A DNA stretch of 51,203 bases from Candidatus Hatepunaea meridiana. Its GTDB lineage: Bacteria; Electryoneota; AABM5-125-24; Hatepunaeales; Hatepunaeaceae. Position 1 is the stretch's first letter; every line of letters begins with the position of its first letter. A program made the position numbers and the translations under genes. Positions 33,379 to 42,535 of this stretch are shown here, piece by piece. Location of the stretch: NCBI GenBank assembly GCA_030765125.1, contig JAVCDD010000355.1:1-51203 (forward strand), written 5' to 3'. Under the pieces are notes generated by a model. That model had not been told where the DNA came from and did no database searches. It saw only the letters and a program-made list of their open reading frames with translations.

Positions 33379-34203
33379 ATGCGAGACCATAAATTAACGT
33401 TAGGCACACACACATTAGTGATGGGTGTTGTAAATGTAACCCCGGATTCGTTTTCAGATAGTGGAGAAGCTTTCAAGTTAGATGCGGCAGTCGAAAGAGG
33501 AATAAACCTGACAGCCGCAGGAGCGGATATACTTGACATAGGCGGTGAATCAACTCGACCGGGCAGCGATCCCGTACCGTTGGAAGAGGAATTATCCCGT
33601 GTTATTCCGGTAATAGCCGCACTGTCAAGGAAAGTAGATATACCGATTTCTGTAGATACCTATAAATCGGAAGTGGCTCGAAGAGCTATTGATGCAGGCG
33701 CAAGTATGGTGAACGACATCAGCGCCGGTAATTTCGATCCTGAAATGGCGGGGATTGTAGCAGAAACAGGCGTCGGCGCCGTTCTTATGCACATCAAGGG
33801 AACACCGCGTGATATGCAGCAAAACCCGGTTTATAATGATTTATTAGATGAGGTTATAAGTTATCTGACCAGGGCTGTTGAAAAATTTGAAACCGGTGGT
33901 GTTTCGCGTGATCGTATACTCGTTGACCCGGGTATTGGGTTCGGCAAGTTATTGGTGCATAACCTCGAACTTATTCGGCGTATCGGTGAATTACATAACA
34001 TTGCTTGTGGAGTATTATTAGGAACGTCACGTAAGTCATTCATCGGCTTATTGACGGAGAAACCGGTACAGGATAGACTGTCGGGGACTATTGCATCTAT
34101 TGTGGCAGGAGCAATGTTTGGGGCTGATATGGTGCGTGTGCATGATGTCGAGCAAGTGGTGGATGCTTTAAAAGTTGTGGACAGTATAAGCATTTACGCG
34201 TAA
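33379..34203 (+). CDS. folP: Dihydropteroate synthase
   Basis: Condenses 6-hydroxymethyl-dihydropterin diphosphate with p-aminobenzoate in folate synthesis; cytoplasmic TIM barrel. The signatures MGVVNVTPDSFSDSG, ADILDIGGESTRPGSDPV, ISVDTYKSEVARRAIDAGA, MHIKGTPRDMQ, LVDPGIGFGK and LLGTSRKSFIG are all present, so it is full length. The ATG at 33379 gives a normal start; a TTG at 33340 would add 13 basic residues. There is no clear ribosome-binding site for either. Confidence 0.94.
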   Translation: MRDHKLTLGTHTLVMGVVNVTPDSFSDSGEAFKLDAAVERGINLTAAGADILDIGGESTRPGSDPVPLEEELSRVIPVIAALSRKVDIPISVDTYKSEVARRAIDAGASMVNDISAGNFDPEMAGIVAETGVGAVLMHIKGTPRDMQQNPVYNDLLDEVISYLTRAVEKFETGGVSRDRILVDPGIGFGKLLVHNLELIRRIGELHNIACGVLLGTSRKSFIGLLTEKPVQDRLSGTIASIVAGAMFGADMVRVHDVEQVVDALKVVDSISIYA

Positions 34204-34263
34204 TTATCGATCACATTATTTTGACATTCCCTTGTAAAATAGAATTATCTTTTACGTATTCAA

Positions 34264-34304
34264 TACTTTGGAGTGCGCAAGCCATGCTTGCGCACTCCAA
34301 AGTA
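34264..34304. repeat. 19-bp perfect hairpin
   Basis: TACTTTGGAGTGCGCAAGC pairs with its exact complement across a 3-nt loop (34283-34285), in the gap between folP and rimI. There is no T-tract. It resembles the AGTGCGCAAGC dispersed hairpins. Confidence 0.85.
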
Positions 34305-34355
34305 ATCACCCGGAAAGGTATAAACTAATAGCAATTATTAGAATACACCATTAAC

Positions 34356-34811
34356 GTGTCTGAGACAATTAAAAAAACAGTTATAGTGCGCAACCTGCGT
34401 CATGATCATTTATCTGAAATGCTGGCAATAGAGCAACGTTGTTTCCCTGATCCCTGGTCTGAAGAGTGGCTTGAAGCGATGATACATGCATCTGTTATTT
34501 CTTGGGGATCATTCACAGGTAAAGAACTTATAGGGTATTTAATCGCTATGCCGTCGAAAGACTATACACATCTGGTAAACCTTGCTGTTGACGCTCCTTA
34601 TAGACGCAAGGGCATTGCCCAACTAATGATGAATTATCTGTACCTATTTGTTAGACGACACAAACAGAATCTGATAAAGCTGGAAGTCAGACGATCAAAT
34701 ACACCGGCTATTGAATTTTACAAACAAGAGAACTTTTGTGAGGTTGGCTTTCAGAAAGAATATTACAAAGATAAAGAGGATGCCTTGGTATATAACTTGG
34801 AGGTGAAATAG
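34356..34811 (+). CDS. rimI: Ribosomal-protein-alanine N-acetyltransferase (RimI-like GNAT)
   Basis: A 151-residue GNAT acetyltransferase. The RimI pattern is visible: MLAIEQRCFPDPWSEEWLE, then the acetyl-CoA loop LAVDAPYRRKGIAQLMM, LEVRRSNTPAIEFYKQENF and a C-terminal YYKDKEDALVYNLEVK. The start is a GTG at 34356. Its stop lies 2 nt before the accD start, and the accD ribosome-binding site (TTGGAGGTG) lies inside its last codons, so the two are co-translated. Confidence 0.88.
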   Translation: MSETIKKTVIVRNLRHDHLSEMLAIEQRCFPDPWSEEWLEAMIHASVISWGSFTGKELIGYLIAMPSKDYTHLVNLAVDAPYRRKGIAQLMMNYLYLFVRRHKQNLIKLEVRRSNTPAIEFYKQENFCEVGFQKEYYKDKEDALVYNLEVK

Positions 34812-34813
34812 AT

Positions 34814-35677
34814 ATGGCAGCCTGGTTCAAACGGGACAAAGGGAAACTCGCTTCGTCATTAAAGCGGGAAATTCCTGATGGAGTCTGGACTAAATGCAAT
34901 TCCTGTAGTGAGATACTATTCCATAAAACACTCGAAGATAACCATCAGGTATGCCCAAAATGCAGTTATCACTTCAGGATGTCATCAGGTGGATATGTGG
35001 AACTCCTACTTGACGAGGGAAGCTGGCTGGAACACGACGCCACGGTTAAATCCACCGATCCACTAAAATTCAAGGATACTGCTGCATATCCGGACAGGAT
35101 AACCAAATACACCAAGAAATCCGGTCTTACCGATGCTATCAGGTGTTTCAGCGGGATAATGTCTGATCACAAGGTCGAACTTTCAGTGATGGATTTCGCT
35201 TTTATGGGAGGAAGCGTCGGTTCGGTTGTCGGTGAGAAGCTTGGACGAGCTATAAACCGCGCTGTTGAAAACCGTTGTCCGATGATAGTAGTTTCCTGCT
35301 CTGGGGGGATGCGAATGCAGGAGGGCATCTTTTCGCTGATGCAGATGGCAAAGGTATCCGCTGCGCTGGTCAGGCTGTCAAATTTACCGCAGCCGTTTAT
35401 TTCGATACTGACTAATCCGACAACCGGCGGTACAACAGCGTCCTTTGCGATGTTAGGTGACGTGAATATCTCCGAACCCGGCGCCTTGATCGGTTTTGCC
35501 GGACCGCGCGTCATCAAACAGACCATAGGTCAAGACCTGCCGGAAGGATTTCAGAGCGCCGAATTTGTGCTGGAACACGGATTTTTGGATATGATTGTGG
35601 AAAGGAAGGAATTGAAGGAAAGGGTTGGGTGTTTGTTGGGATTGTTTCGAGGGAATCAGAATGCAGTTTTACAATAA
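34814..35677 (+). CDS. accD: Acetyl-CoA carboxylase carboxyltransferase subunit beta
   Basis: With AccA it moves the carboxyl group from biotin to acetyl-CoA to make malonyl-CoA, the first step of fatty-acid synthesis. The N-terminal zinc ribbon has Cys28, Cys31, Cys47 and Cys50. The crotonase-like core shows VMDFAFMGGSVGSVVGEK, CSGGMRMQEGIFSLMQMAK, LTNPTTGGTTASFAMLGD, GFAGPRVIKQTIGQDLPEGFQ. 287 residues is normal length. The last 17 bases overlap the start of the next gene. Confidence 0.95.
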   Translation: MAAWFKRDKGKLASSLKREIPDGVWTKCNSCSEILFHKTLEDNHQVCPKCSYHFRMSSGGYVELLLDEGSWLEHDATVKSTDPLKFKDTAAYPDRITKYTKKSGLTDAIRCFSGIMSDHKVELSVMDFAFMGGSVGSVVGEKLGRAINRAVENRCPMIVVSCSGGMRMQEGIFSLMQMAKVSAALVRLSNLPQPFISILTNPTTGGTTASFAMLGDVNISEPGALIGFAGPRVIKQTIGQDLPEGFQSAEFVLEHGFLDMIVERKELKERVGCLLGLFRGNQNAVLQ

Positions 35678-36164
35678 AACAAATCACTTATCACTGATAT
35701 TATGGATATTCTCTGTTGCATCACTTGTCTTTTTCAACTTCGGATGCACCAAGACTAAGTATGAACATCCTCATGAGCTTAGATATGGCAGCTATCCTCT
35801 CGGAGGAAAATTTATTTTCGATTATCCCAAACCAGGTCAAATTCTTCCATCCGGCAAAATGGATCCATCGCCCAGAGGACGCCATAATTTCCCGATAGAT
35901 TCTTCCGTCTGGATAGTTCTTTCTGATAGATCCGGCGGTTATTTCATACAAACACCGCAAGTCAAGCTTAATAAGGATGGTACTTGGGAGAGCGAAAATG
36001 TTTTATTAGGCAAAGCAATTTCAACTATGATTATCATTTCCATTATGCCTAATCTGCGAGAGGCATTTCACAAAATGGCGAGAGACCGGGAACTACTACG
36101 GTTTGAAAGGCTGCCTGAGGGATCAGTGGTGCTGTCAAGCGTTAATGTTCGAGTCGGGCAGTAG
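35661..36164 (+). CDS. Exported (probable lipo-)protein of unknown function
   Basis: With the ATG at 35661 (overlapping the end of accD) the product is 167 residues. The leader MQFYNKTNHLSLILWIFSVA continues to FNFGC, a weak lipobox. The mature domain is beta-rich (GGKFIFDYPKPGQILPSG, SVWIVLSDRSGGYFIQTP, RFERLPEGSVVLSSVNV). I do not recognise it. The open frame extends upstream to 35625, but that part is accD sequence. The last two codons, CAG TAG (36159-36164), are the foot of a repeat element, so the stop is repeat-derived. Confidence 0.6.
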   Translation: MQFYNKTNHLSLILWIFSVASLVFFNFGCTKTKYEHPHELRYGSYPLGGKFIFDYPKPGQILPSGKMDPSPRGRHNFPIDSSVWIVLSDRSGGYFIQTPQVKLNKDGTWESENVLLGKAISTMIIISIMPNLREAFHKMARDRELLRFERLPEGSVVLSSVNVRVGQ

Positions 36165-36210
36165 ATGCGACACTCTTGTCGCATGTTATTATTTATCCGC
36201 AGATTACGCA
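36158..36210. repeat. CAGTAGATGCGACA hairpin plus GCAGATTACGCAGA repeat
   Basis: TCAGTAG-type foot and ATGCGACACTC/TTGTCGCAT hairpin, followed by CCGCAGATTACGCAGA. The same order of modules recurs at 47808-47864 and 51043-51130. Confidence 0.82.
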
Positions 36211-36220
36211 GAATTTTTTG

Positions 36221-36323
36221 TTTTCGAGTTCAGAGTTCAACCTTTAGGTTGTCTTGAGCTTGAAGTTCACTCCGAGAGTCAGAGAAGGGAAAACAACCTA
36301 AAGGTTGAACTCTGAACTCGAAA
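36221..36323. repeat. 32-bp perfect inverted repeat
   Basis: TTTTCGAGTTCAGAGTTC... at 36221-36252 is exactly complementary to 36292-36323 across a loop of about 39 nt, in the gap before purL. A diverged third copy (ACAGCCTGAAGGCTGGACTC) follows to about 36349. Confidence 0.88.
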
Positions 36324-36371
36324 ACAGCCTGAAGGCTGGACTCTAAACTGACAATGTAAAGAATAAACAAT

Positions 36372-38615
36372 ATGACCATTCACAACCCTTTACGTCCTGC
36401 TACCGTCGAGGAAGCCAAAGCCCAGGCGATGAACGAAGAGGAATTTCAACGCGTTGCTGAGATATTGGGACGCATTCCCAACGTTACCGAACTTGCCATC
36501 TTCGCCAGTATGTGGTCGGAACATGCTTCGTATAAGAATTCTATCCTTGAGCTGAAGACCTTGCCACGCTCAGGAGGCAGGCTGTTAGTTGACGCAGGTG
36601 AAGAGAATGCCGGTATGGTTGACATCGGTGATGGATTGGCTGTAGTCTTCAAGATTGAGAGCCATAATCATCCGTCTGCTGTTGAACCGTTCCAAGGCGC
36701 TGCTACTGGTGTGGGCGGTATTCTGCGCGATGTATTTACAATGGGAGCTCGTCCGCTTGTAGCGTTGAACTCGCTGCATTTCGGCAATCTTGACGATCCT
36801 CATAATCGGTTCTTATTGGATGGGGTAGTGCGGGGGATTGCACATTATGGCAATTGTTTCGGCGTACCAACCGCCGCCGGGGAAGTGATATTCGATCCTG
36901 CTTACACTGGTAATCCACTGGTCAACGCAATGGCAGTAGGCATTCTTAAAGTTGACAAGCTGATGAGGGCGCGCGCAGAAGGCATCGGCAATCCAGTTTT
37001 TTACATTGGTTCACGTACCGGACGCGACGGTATGCACGGCGCTACTTTTGCGTCGGAAGAGCTATCAGAGGACAACGAAGCCAAACGACCGGCAGTTCAG
37101 GTAGGCGATCCATTTGCTGAGAAGCTGTTACTGGAAGCCACGCTCGAACTTGCTGATACAGGCGCGGTCGTTGCAATACAGGATATGGGCGCCGCAGGAT
37201 TGACCTGCTCGTCGTCCGAAATGGCTGCTGCCGGTGGAGTCGGTATGGATATCAACCTCGACCTCGTTCCTCTTCGTGAGGACGAGATGGAGCCCTGGGA
37301 AATTATGCTGTCAGAGTCTCAGGAACGGATGCTCTTGGTTGCTAAGAAAGGTCAAGAGCATAAAATCCTTGAAGTCTTGGAAAAATGGGAGCTTGAAGCA
37401 GCCAGGATCGGTGAAGTTACAGATAGCGGCAGGCTGCGTATATATCAGAAAGGATTTGAAGTTGCCGATGTGCCTGCGTGGGATCTGGCATTAGGCGGTG
37501 GCGCTCCGCAATACAAACGTGAATATAAACGACCGGTGGAACTTGACGAATTGGAAGCCTTCGACCCGCTGTCGCTGCCTGAACCGGATGATCCGGGACA
37601 AAGCCTGTTGACCTTGTTAGCCTCACCGGATATTGCATCGAAAGAGTGGATCTACGAGCAGTACGATCAATCCGTGCGAACTAATACGGCATTAGAGCCC
37701 GGTTTCGGTGATGCTGCGGTCATCCGCGTTGAAGGAACAAACAAGGGACTAGCGGTAAAGACGGACGGCAATGCTCGCTACGTGAGTCTCAATCCGCGGC
37801 GCGGTGCAATGCTGGCTGTCGCTGAATCAGCTCGTAACGTGGCTTGCACCGGCGCTCGTCCGGTTGCCGTCACCAACTGTCTGAACTTCGGACATCCTTA
37901 TAAACCTGAGATTTACTACTTTTTTCACGAAGCAGTTGCTGGAATGGGGGAAGCTTGCCGGGCGCTGGACACGCCCGTCACTGGCGGTAACGTATCATTT
38001 TACAACGAAACGCACGGTCAGGCGGTTCTCCCAACTCCGGTGATTGGAATGTTGGGAGTTATGGATGACGTCTCTAAAAACGTTGGATCGTTTTTCACAC
38101 AATCCGGTGATGATGTCTATTTATTGGGTGAAATATTGGATTATGGTTTGGGAGGCAGCAGCTATCTGAAAGTATTTCATAATAAAACCGCTGGAAAGAT
38201 ACCACTGGTAAACTTTGATAACGAGAGACGATTAATAGATTTACTCGTTGGTTTAGTTGAGGGTGGCTTAATAAATTCAGCGCACGATGTATCTGATGGG
38301 GGGCTTGCCGTAACGCTTGCTGAATGCTGCATAAGCAATAAACGAACCAAAAGCGGAGTGGTTATTGATTACCCGATAGAGAGGTCATTAAAAGAGCATT
38401 TATTCAGCGAATCCCCCGGACGCGTGGTGGTTTCAGTCAATCGAAAAGACATCGATCTGTTTGTAAAAAGAGCAGAAAACCACGGTGTGCCATATAAAAA
38501 GATTGGTATAACCGGTGGAGATCGCTATATTTGGAAAGGTATGTTTAATTTACCTATCGAAAAACTTGCAGACGCTTATTACAATGCTATATCACGATTG
38601 ATGAATAGAGAGTAG
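36372..38615 (+). CDS. purL: Phosphoribosylformylglycinamidine synthase subunit PurL (small form)
   Basis: Converts FGAR to FGAM with ATP and glutamine-derived ammonia in purine synthesis. At 747 residues it is the small PurL that works with separate PurQ and PurS, neither of which is in the window. Signatures: [51 protein letters not shown], and in the second half [26 protein letters not shown] and [16 protein letters not shown]. The ATG at 36372 has only a weak AAAG upstream. Confidence 0.95.
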   Translation: MTIHNPLRPATVEEAKAQAMNEEEFQRVAEILGRIPNVTELAIFASMWSEHASYKNSILELKTLPRSGGRLLVDAGEENAGMVDIGDGLAVVFKIESHNHPSAVEPFQGAATGVGGILRDVFTMGARPLVALNSLHFGNLDDPHNRFLLDGVVRGIAHYGNCFGVPTAAGEVIFDPAYTGNPLVNAMAVGILKVDKLMRARAEGIGNPVFYIGSRTGRDGMHGATFASEELSEDNEAKRPAVQVGDPFAEKLLLEATLELADTGAVVAIQDMGAAGLTCSSSEMAAAGGVGMDINLDLVPLREDEMEPWEIMLSESQERMLLVAKKGQEHKILEVLEKWELEAARIGEVTDSGRLRIYQKGFEVADVPAWDLALGGGAPQYKREYKRPVELDELEAFDPLSLPEPDDPGQSLLTLLASPDIASKEWIYEQYDQSVRTNTALEPGFGDAAVIRVEGTNKGLAVKTDGNARYVSLNPRRGAMLAVAESARNVACTGARPVAVTNCLNFGHPYKPEIYYFFHEAVAGMGEACRALDTPVTGGNVSFYNETHGQAVLPTPVIGMLGVMDDVSKNVGSFFTQSGDDVYLLGEILDYGLGGSSYLKVFHNKTAGKIPLVNFDNERRLIDLLVGLVEGGLINSAHDVSDGGLAVTLAECCISNKRTKSGVVIDYPIERSLKEHLFSESPGRVVVSVNRKDIDLFVKRAENHGVPYKKIGITGGDRYIWKGMFNLPIEKLADAYYNAISRLMNRE

Positions 38616-38616
38616 G

Positions 38617-38668
38617 CTTTGGGCTCTGGGCTTTGGTAACTCCCAAAGCCTAAAGAGCCCAGAGCCAA
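38617..38668. repeat. Inverted GGCTCTGGGCTTTGG repeat
   Basis: A palindrome GGCTCTGGGCTTTGG ... CCAAAGCC...GAGCCCAGAGCC immediately after the purL stop, of the same style as 16646-16722 and 30424-30489. Confidence 0.7.
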
Positions 38669-38674
38669 TTTTCC

Positions 38675-38748
38675 GCGCCAGTAGCTCAGTTGGATAGAGC
38701 GTATGCCTCCGGAGCATAAGGTCGTGGGTTCGAATCCCTCCTGGCGTA
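38675..38748 (+). tRNA. tRNA-Arg (anticodon CCG)
   Basis: Acceptor GCGCCAG pairs with CTGGCGT (one G-T). D arm GCTCAGTTGGATAGAGC. The anticodon stem TATGC/GCATA holds the loop CTCCGGA with anticodon CCG. The T loop is GGTTCGAATCC and the discriminator is A. CCA is not encoded. Confidence 0.94.
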
Positions 38749-38766
38749 CTACATCCATCCTCGATA

Positions 38767-38792
38767 GCTGTCAACCAACCGTGGTTGACAGC
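38767..38792. repeat. GCTGTCAACC hairpin
   Basis: A perfect 11-bp stem GCTGTCAACCA/TGGTTGACAGC, the same family as 29605-29630 and the translated copy at 42627-42650. Confidence 0.8.
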
Positions 38793-38863
38793 AAACAACA
38801 TCGCATGTTCTGCTTTCAGGAACGGTGTCCTAACAGTCTCCAAATTGATTGCACAATAAAATA

Positions 38864-38897
38864 AAAAGCTCCTTTGGTTTGCACCAGAGGAGCTTTT
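38864..38897. terminator. Bidirectional Rho-independent terminator
   Basis: AAAAGCTCCT pairs with AGGAGCTTTT, extended by GGTTTGCACC, with A and T tracts on both sides. It serves the minus-strand surface protein gene ending at 38916 and possibly also the tRNA-Arg transcript. Confidence 0.85.
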
Positions 38898-38915
38898 ATT
38901 TTGCCTAAATCCTTT

Positions 38916-41900
38916 CTACCACTTGGGATGCATTTCTATATCACCCATAATTTCAGGCGCTTCACTACGAAGCTCGTTAATGATGGTTAATTGTCCTGTA
39001 GAACCATCGACTTCGCAGACATACCAGTAACGTTCGTCATCGTCCGGTGAATTGGGACCTGGAGGAGGAACGTTACCACCACCATACAATCGTACTACGG
39101 TACATTGATCGTCATAAACTGTTACCGAACCACTCCACACCGTTACGGTTCGATTATTAAGAATAGTATCAAATCGATAAGTATGCGGTCCTGACGGCAC
39201 TTCATTGTGGGTAACCGTATAGGGACCATTCGGTTCCGGTTCGTTCTCTTTCATCAGATGCCCGCCTGTTACGTTGTTGACATGCACTCCGTCATGATAC
39301 CAGGAGTAGAGTCTTTGAGCATCGAGGTTTTCTGTAGTCCAATACACAATCTGACCGGTACCATCACCGCCGCCTCCTTCACCGGGAACAGTTACGGTCT
39401 GAAGCAACCCACCCTCGTTATAAATGGCTACCTGTGCGCCACATCCTGCAAGATCACCATTGACGGAGTAATTATGGACGTAGTATCGATATGTCCCGTC
39501 AGAAAGACGATGGATGGTCATTGTTTCAGGACCATTGCCGTTAGTAACATCATGGTCTAAGGTGACGTAAGGCGGGCTGTCAGAGCTTCCTGGCGATCCA
39601 AAGTAAACATGATCAAATGGAGTGTTAAATGGAGTTTTAAGATGGCTGTCCAGGTCACTGGGATCGGCGCCCCATGTCAAAACGAACCGGAACTGTTCGC
39701 CCCCACCGCCTAACTCCGGTGATATCACAAAGTTCTTCTCAGTTGATTCGTTGGCAGTGACCAAAACCTGGTCACTATTTTCATAGAAACCGTCTGCATT
39801 AACGGTTAAGGTGCGAGAACCGCCGGCAACAGTGAATTCGTATTCGCCTTCGCCATTCGTCGAAGTGGATTCTCCATTATCAGACTCTACAACTGCACCC
39901 TCAACCGGTTCGCCATCCTGGGAATTGGTAACAGTACCATAAACTTGACCGGTTTCATCACCGCCTCCTGAAGGAGTCAGAGCAAAGTTGACCGTATGCG
40001 ATCCACCATCGCCAACCTGAACCGTCTGATCAGCAGTATTATATCCATCAGCGTTAACAGTTATTGTGCGCGAGCCAGCTCCAACCTCGAAGTTGTAATA
40101 GCCGTTATTATCAGTAATTGTGCTCTGATCGTCATCGGATGAAACAGATGCACCCGATATAGGATTGATGGTTTCGGAATTTCTCACCCAACCGAAAACG
40201 GTACCGGTTTCATCGCCACCACCTGAAGGAGTCAGTGCAAAGTTGACCATATTTGAGCCACCGTTGGTAACCTGAACCGTGTGACTGGCGGTATTGTATC
40301 CATCAGCGTTAACAGTGATTGTGCGCGAACCAGCTCCAACCTCGAAGTTGTAGTTACCTGTGCTGTCCGTAGTTGCGCTCCTGCCATCATCCGAAGAAAC
40401 GGCTGCACTGGATATAGCGTTGCCGGTCTGCGAGTCGGTCACCCGACCGGAAACGGTACCGGTTTCATCGCCACCTGAAGGAGTCAGTGCAAAGTTGACC
40501 GTATGCGATCCACCGTCGGTAACCTGAACCGTCTGACTGGCGGTATTGTATCCATTGGCGTTAACAGTGATTGTGCGCGAACCGACTCCAACCTCGAAGC
40601 TGTAGTTACCAGTGCTGTCCGTAGTTGCGCTGTTGCCATCATCCGAAGAAATGGCTGCACCGGGTATAGCGTTGCCGGTCTGTGAGTCGGTAACCCGACC
40701 GGAAACGGTACCGGTTTCACCGCCACCGCCCGAAGGAGTAAGTGCAAAATTAGCCGTATGCGATCCGCCGTCGGTAACCTGAGCCGTCTGACTGGCGGTA
40801 TTGTATCCATTGGCGTTAACACTGATTGTACGCGAACCAGCTCCAACCTCGAAGCTGTAGTTACCAGTGCTGTCCGTAGTTGCGCTCCTGCCATCATCCG
40901 AAGAAATGGCTGCACCGGATATAGCGTTGCCGGTCTGCGAGTCGGTCACCCGACCGGAAACGGTACCGGTCTCATTACCACCTGAAGGAGTCAGCGCAAA
41001 GTTGACCGTATGCGAACCATCCTCGGTAACTAGAACCGCATTATTGGAAGTATTGTATCCATCAGCGGTAACTGTTATTGTGCGTGAACCGGTTCCCACC
41101 TCAAAGCTGTAGTCACCGTTGTTGTCCGTAGTTGCGCTCTTGCCATCATCCGAAGAAACAGCTGCACCTGATATAGCATCACCGGTCTGCGAATCAGTAA
41201 CCTTACCGGAAACTGTTCCTTCTGCTGGTAAGGCAACCAGCGTGAAGTTTACAGTTTTCGCTGCACCGGCAGCAACTTGTACGTCTTGATGTATCGGTGA
41301 ATAACCACTTGCTTGGGCAGTGATAGAATGCGATCCGGTTTGGACGCGGAAGCTGTAGTCGCCGTTGTTATCCGTTGTAGTCGCTTGTCCGTCATCTGAC
41401 GTGACTGTCGCATTTACAAGGCCGTTTCCGGTTTGAGAATCTGTCACTCTGCCCGAAACGGTACCTGAGTTGCTAGAATCCAGAGGACTCAGCAAGAAGT
41501 TAGCGGTCTGTGTGCCACCGGTTTGAATTTGAACGTTCAGACTGCTCGAATTATAACCATTCGCTTCAACGGTTATAGTACGCTGTCCGCTTCCCACGCG
41601 GAAGCTGTAATTGCCGTTATTATCCGTTGCAGTCGTCTGTCCGTCATCGGTTGATATTACGGCACCCTGAATAACGTTGCTTGTCTGCGAATCGGTCACC
41701 TGACCGGAGACTGTACCGGAGTTGTTGTTGTCCAGTGTGCTCAATGCGAAATTCGCATTATGTGTTCCACCGGACGTAACTTCGACATTCTGACTGCTCC
41801 GATTGTAACCGTTCATACTGATAGTAATAGTGCGCGAACCGGTTTCGACCTCCAGACTGTAATTCCCGTTATTATCTGTGGTTACGCTCTTACCATCATC

Positions 41901-42080
41901 CGAAGAGACGGTGGCGTTTGATATACCGTTACCGTTCTGTGCATCTGTCACGCGCCCGTTTACCGTTCCGGTATTCGGCGCCGCAGGACCTCCACCGCTG
42001 CTGCTACCATCGCAACCGATGAACCCGATTGCAAATATAGTCAAGACGGTAATGAGGAATAGAAGTGTTTTCTTAATCAT
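38916..42080 (-). CDS. Lipoprotein with nine carboxypeptidase-regulatory-like repeats and a YfaP-like domain
   Basis: A 1054-residue surface protein. The leader ends in the lipobox FIGC (about residue 23) followed by DGSSSGGG. Residues of about 36-800 hold nine tandem modules of 84-86 residues, each reading GTVSGRVTDSQTGNAISGA, SSDDG, TTDNNGNYSFEVG, GSRTITVNADGYN. Modules 4-8 are nearly identical at the DNA level. A domain beginning FRFVLTWGADPSDLDSHL resembles YfaP/DUF2135. Adhesion or matrix binding is plausible, but not shown. It is divergent from the C25-like gene and shares its AT-rich upstream region. Confidence 0.85.
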   Translation of the reverse strand: MIKKTLLFLITVLTIFAIGFIGCDGSSSGGGPAAPNTGTVNGRVTDAQNGNGISNATVSSDDGKSVTTDNNGNYSLEVETGSRTITISMNGYNRSSQNVEVTSGGTHNANFALSTLDNNNSGTVSGQVTDSQTSNVIQGAVISTDDGQTTATDNNGNYSFRVGSGQRTITVEANGYNSSSLNVQIQTGGTQTANFLLSPLDSSNSGTVSGRVTDSQTGNGLVNATVTSDDGQATTTDNNGDYSFRVQTGSHSITAQASGYSPIHQDVQVAAGAAKTVNFTLVALPAEGTVSGKVTDSQTGDAISGAAVSSDDGKSATTDNNGDYSFEVGTGSRTITVTADGYNTSNNAVLVTEDGSHTVNFALTPSGGNETGTVSGRVTDSQTGNAISGAAISSDDGRSATTDSTGNYSFEVGAGSRTISVNANGYNTASQTAQVTDGGSHTANFALTPSGGGGETGTVSGRVTDSQTGNAIPGAAISSDDGNSATTDSTGNYSFEVGVGSRTITVNANGYNTASQTVQVTDGGSHTVNFALTPSGGDETGTVSGRVTDSQTGNAISSAAVSSDDGRSATTDSTGNYNFEVGAGSRTITVNADGYNTASHTVQVTNGGSNMVNFALTPSGGGDETGTVFGWVRNSETINPISGASVSSDDDQSTITDNNGYYNFEVGAGSRTITVNADGYNTADQTVQVGDGGSHTVNFALTPSGGGDETGQVYGTVTNSQDGEPVEGAVVESDNGESTSTNGEGEYEFTVAGGSRTLTVNADGFYENSDQVLVTANESTEKNFVISPELGGGGEQFRFVLTWGADPSDLDSHLKTPFNTPFDHVYFGSPGSSDSPPYVTLDHDVTNGNGPETMTIHRLSDGTYRYYVHNYSVNGDLAGCGAQVAIYNEGGLLQTVTVPGEGGGGDGTGQIVYWTTENLDAQRLYSWYHDGVHVNNVTGGHLMKENEPEPNGPYTVTHNEVPSGPHTYRFDTILNNRTVTVWSGSVTVYDDQCTVVRLYGGGNVPPPGPNSPDDDERYWYVCEVDGSTGQLTIINELRSEAPEIMGDIEMHPKW

Positions 42081-42535
42081 AAGGTTTCCTTATTAATTGC
42101 TTTTATAAAATATTAAATTCCAATCAAATTAGTATGTTTTACGATTTTAAGTTACTTTAATTTGACAATATTTACTGGAGATTAAATTAATGAATTAAAT
42201 ATGCAACACTAACATTACTTTGTCAAGCGCTAAGTTTGCGTAGGGGTAAATTTATTGAATTCCTTAAACATAAACAACAGAGCTTATTAGATTAACCAAA
42301 TTTATCAACTACTAATTATTAGACGGAACACTTAAATCATGGCAATATATTCAAATTTCTAATTTTTTTACTATAAAAGTCACAGTTTGTGACGTAGAGC
42401 ACTTGATATTCTTCAATAATCCTTATAATATAATAAAGACACTATTTCAAAGTTGTGTCAGGTGTTAATCCTTTGTTTAGTTGTGTCAGGTGTTAACACC
42501 TGACGAAATGATTTCAAAGCGATTGGAGGAGTATT
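42081..42535. promoter_or_regulatory. Divergent intergenic region with candidate promoter and perfect palindrome
   Basis: 455 bp, clearly AT-rich and the only large gap not dominated by repeats. TTGATA at about 42410 and TATAAT at about 42424 (spacing 15) face the plus-strand gene, but this is a weak call because FCB promoters often differ. GTTGTGTCAGGTGTTAA occurs twice, and the second copy runs into a perfect 20-bp palindrome GTCAGGTGTT/AACACCTGAC at 42485-42504. ATTTCAAAG flanks both sides (42444, 42511). GGAGGA at 42525-42530 is the ribosome-binding site of the downstream gene. Confidence 0.5.

Noticed and set aside
38592-38843. Minus-strand open frame with GGIRTHDLMLRRHTLYP
   Set aside because: It is the antisense translation of the tRNA-Arg gene, a well-known false protein; the tRNA cloverleaf explains the sequence.
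40281-41112. Plus-strand open frames within the nine-module lipoprotein gene
   Set aside because: They are antisense shadows of the repeated modules; the minus-strand frame has the signal peptide, lipobox and recognised domains.
42400-42430. Strong sigma-70 promoter
   Set aside because: TTGATA and TATAAT are present but 15 bp apart in AT-rich sequence, so I list them only as weak candidates within the regulatory region.
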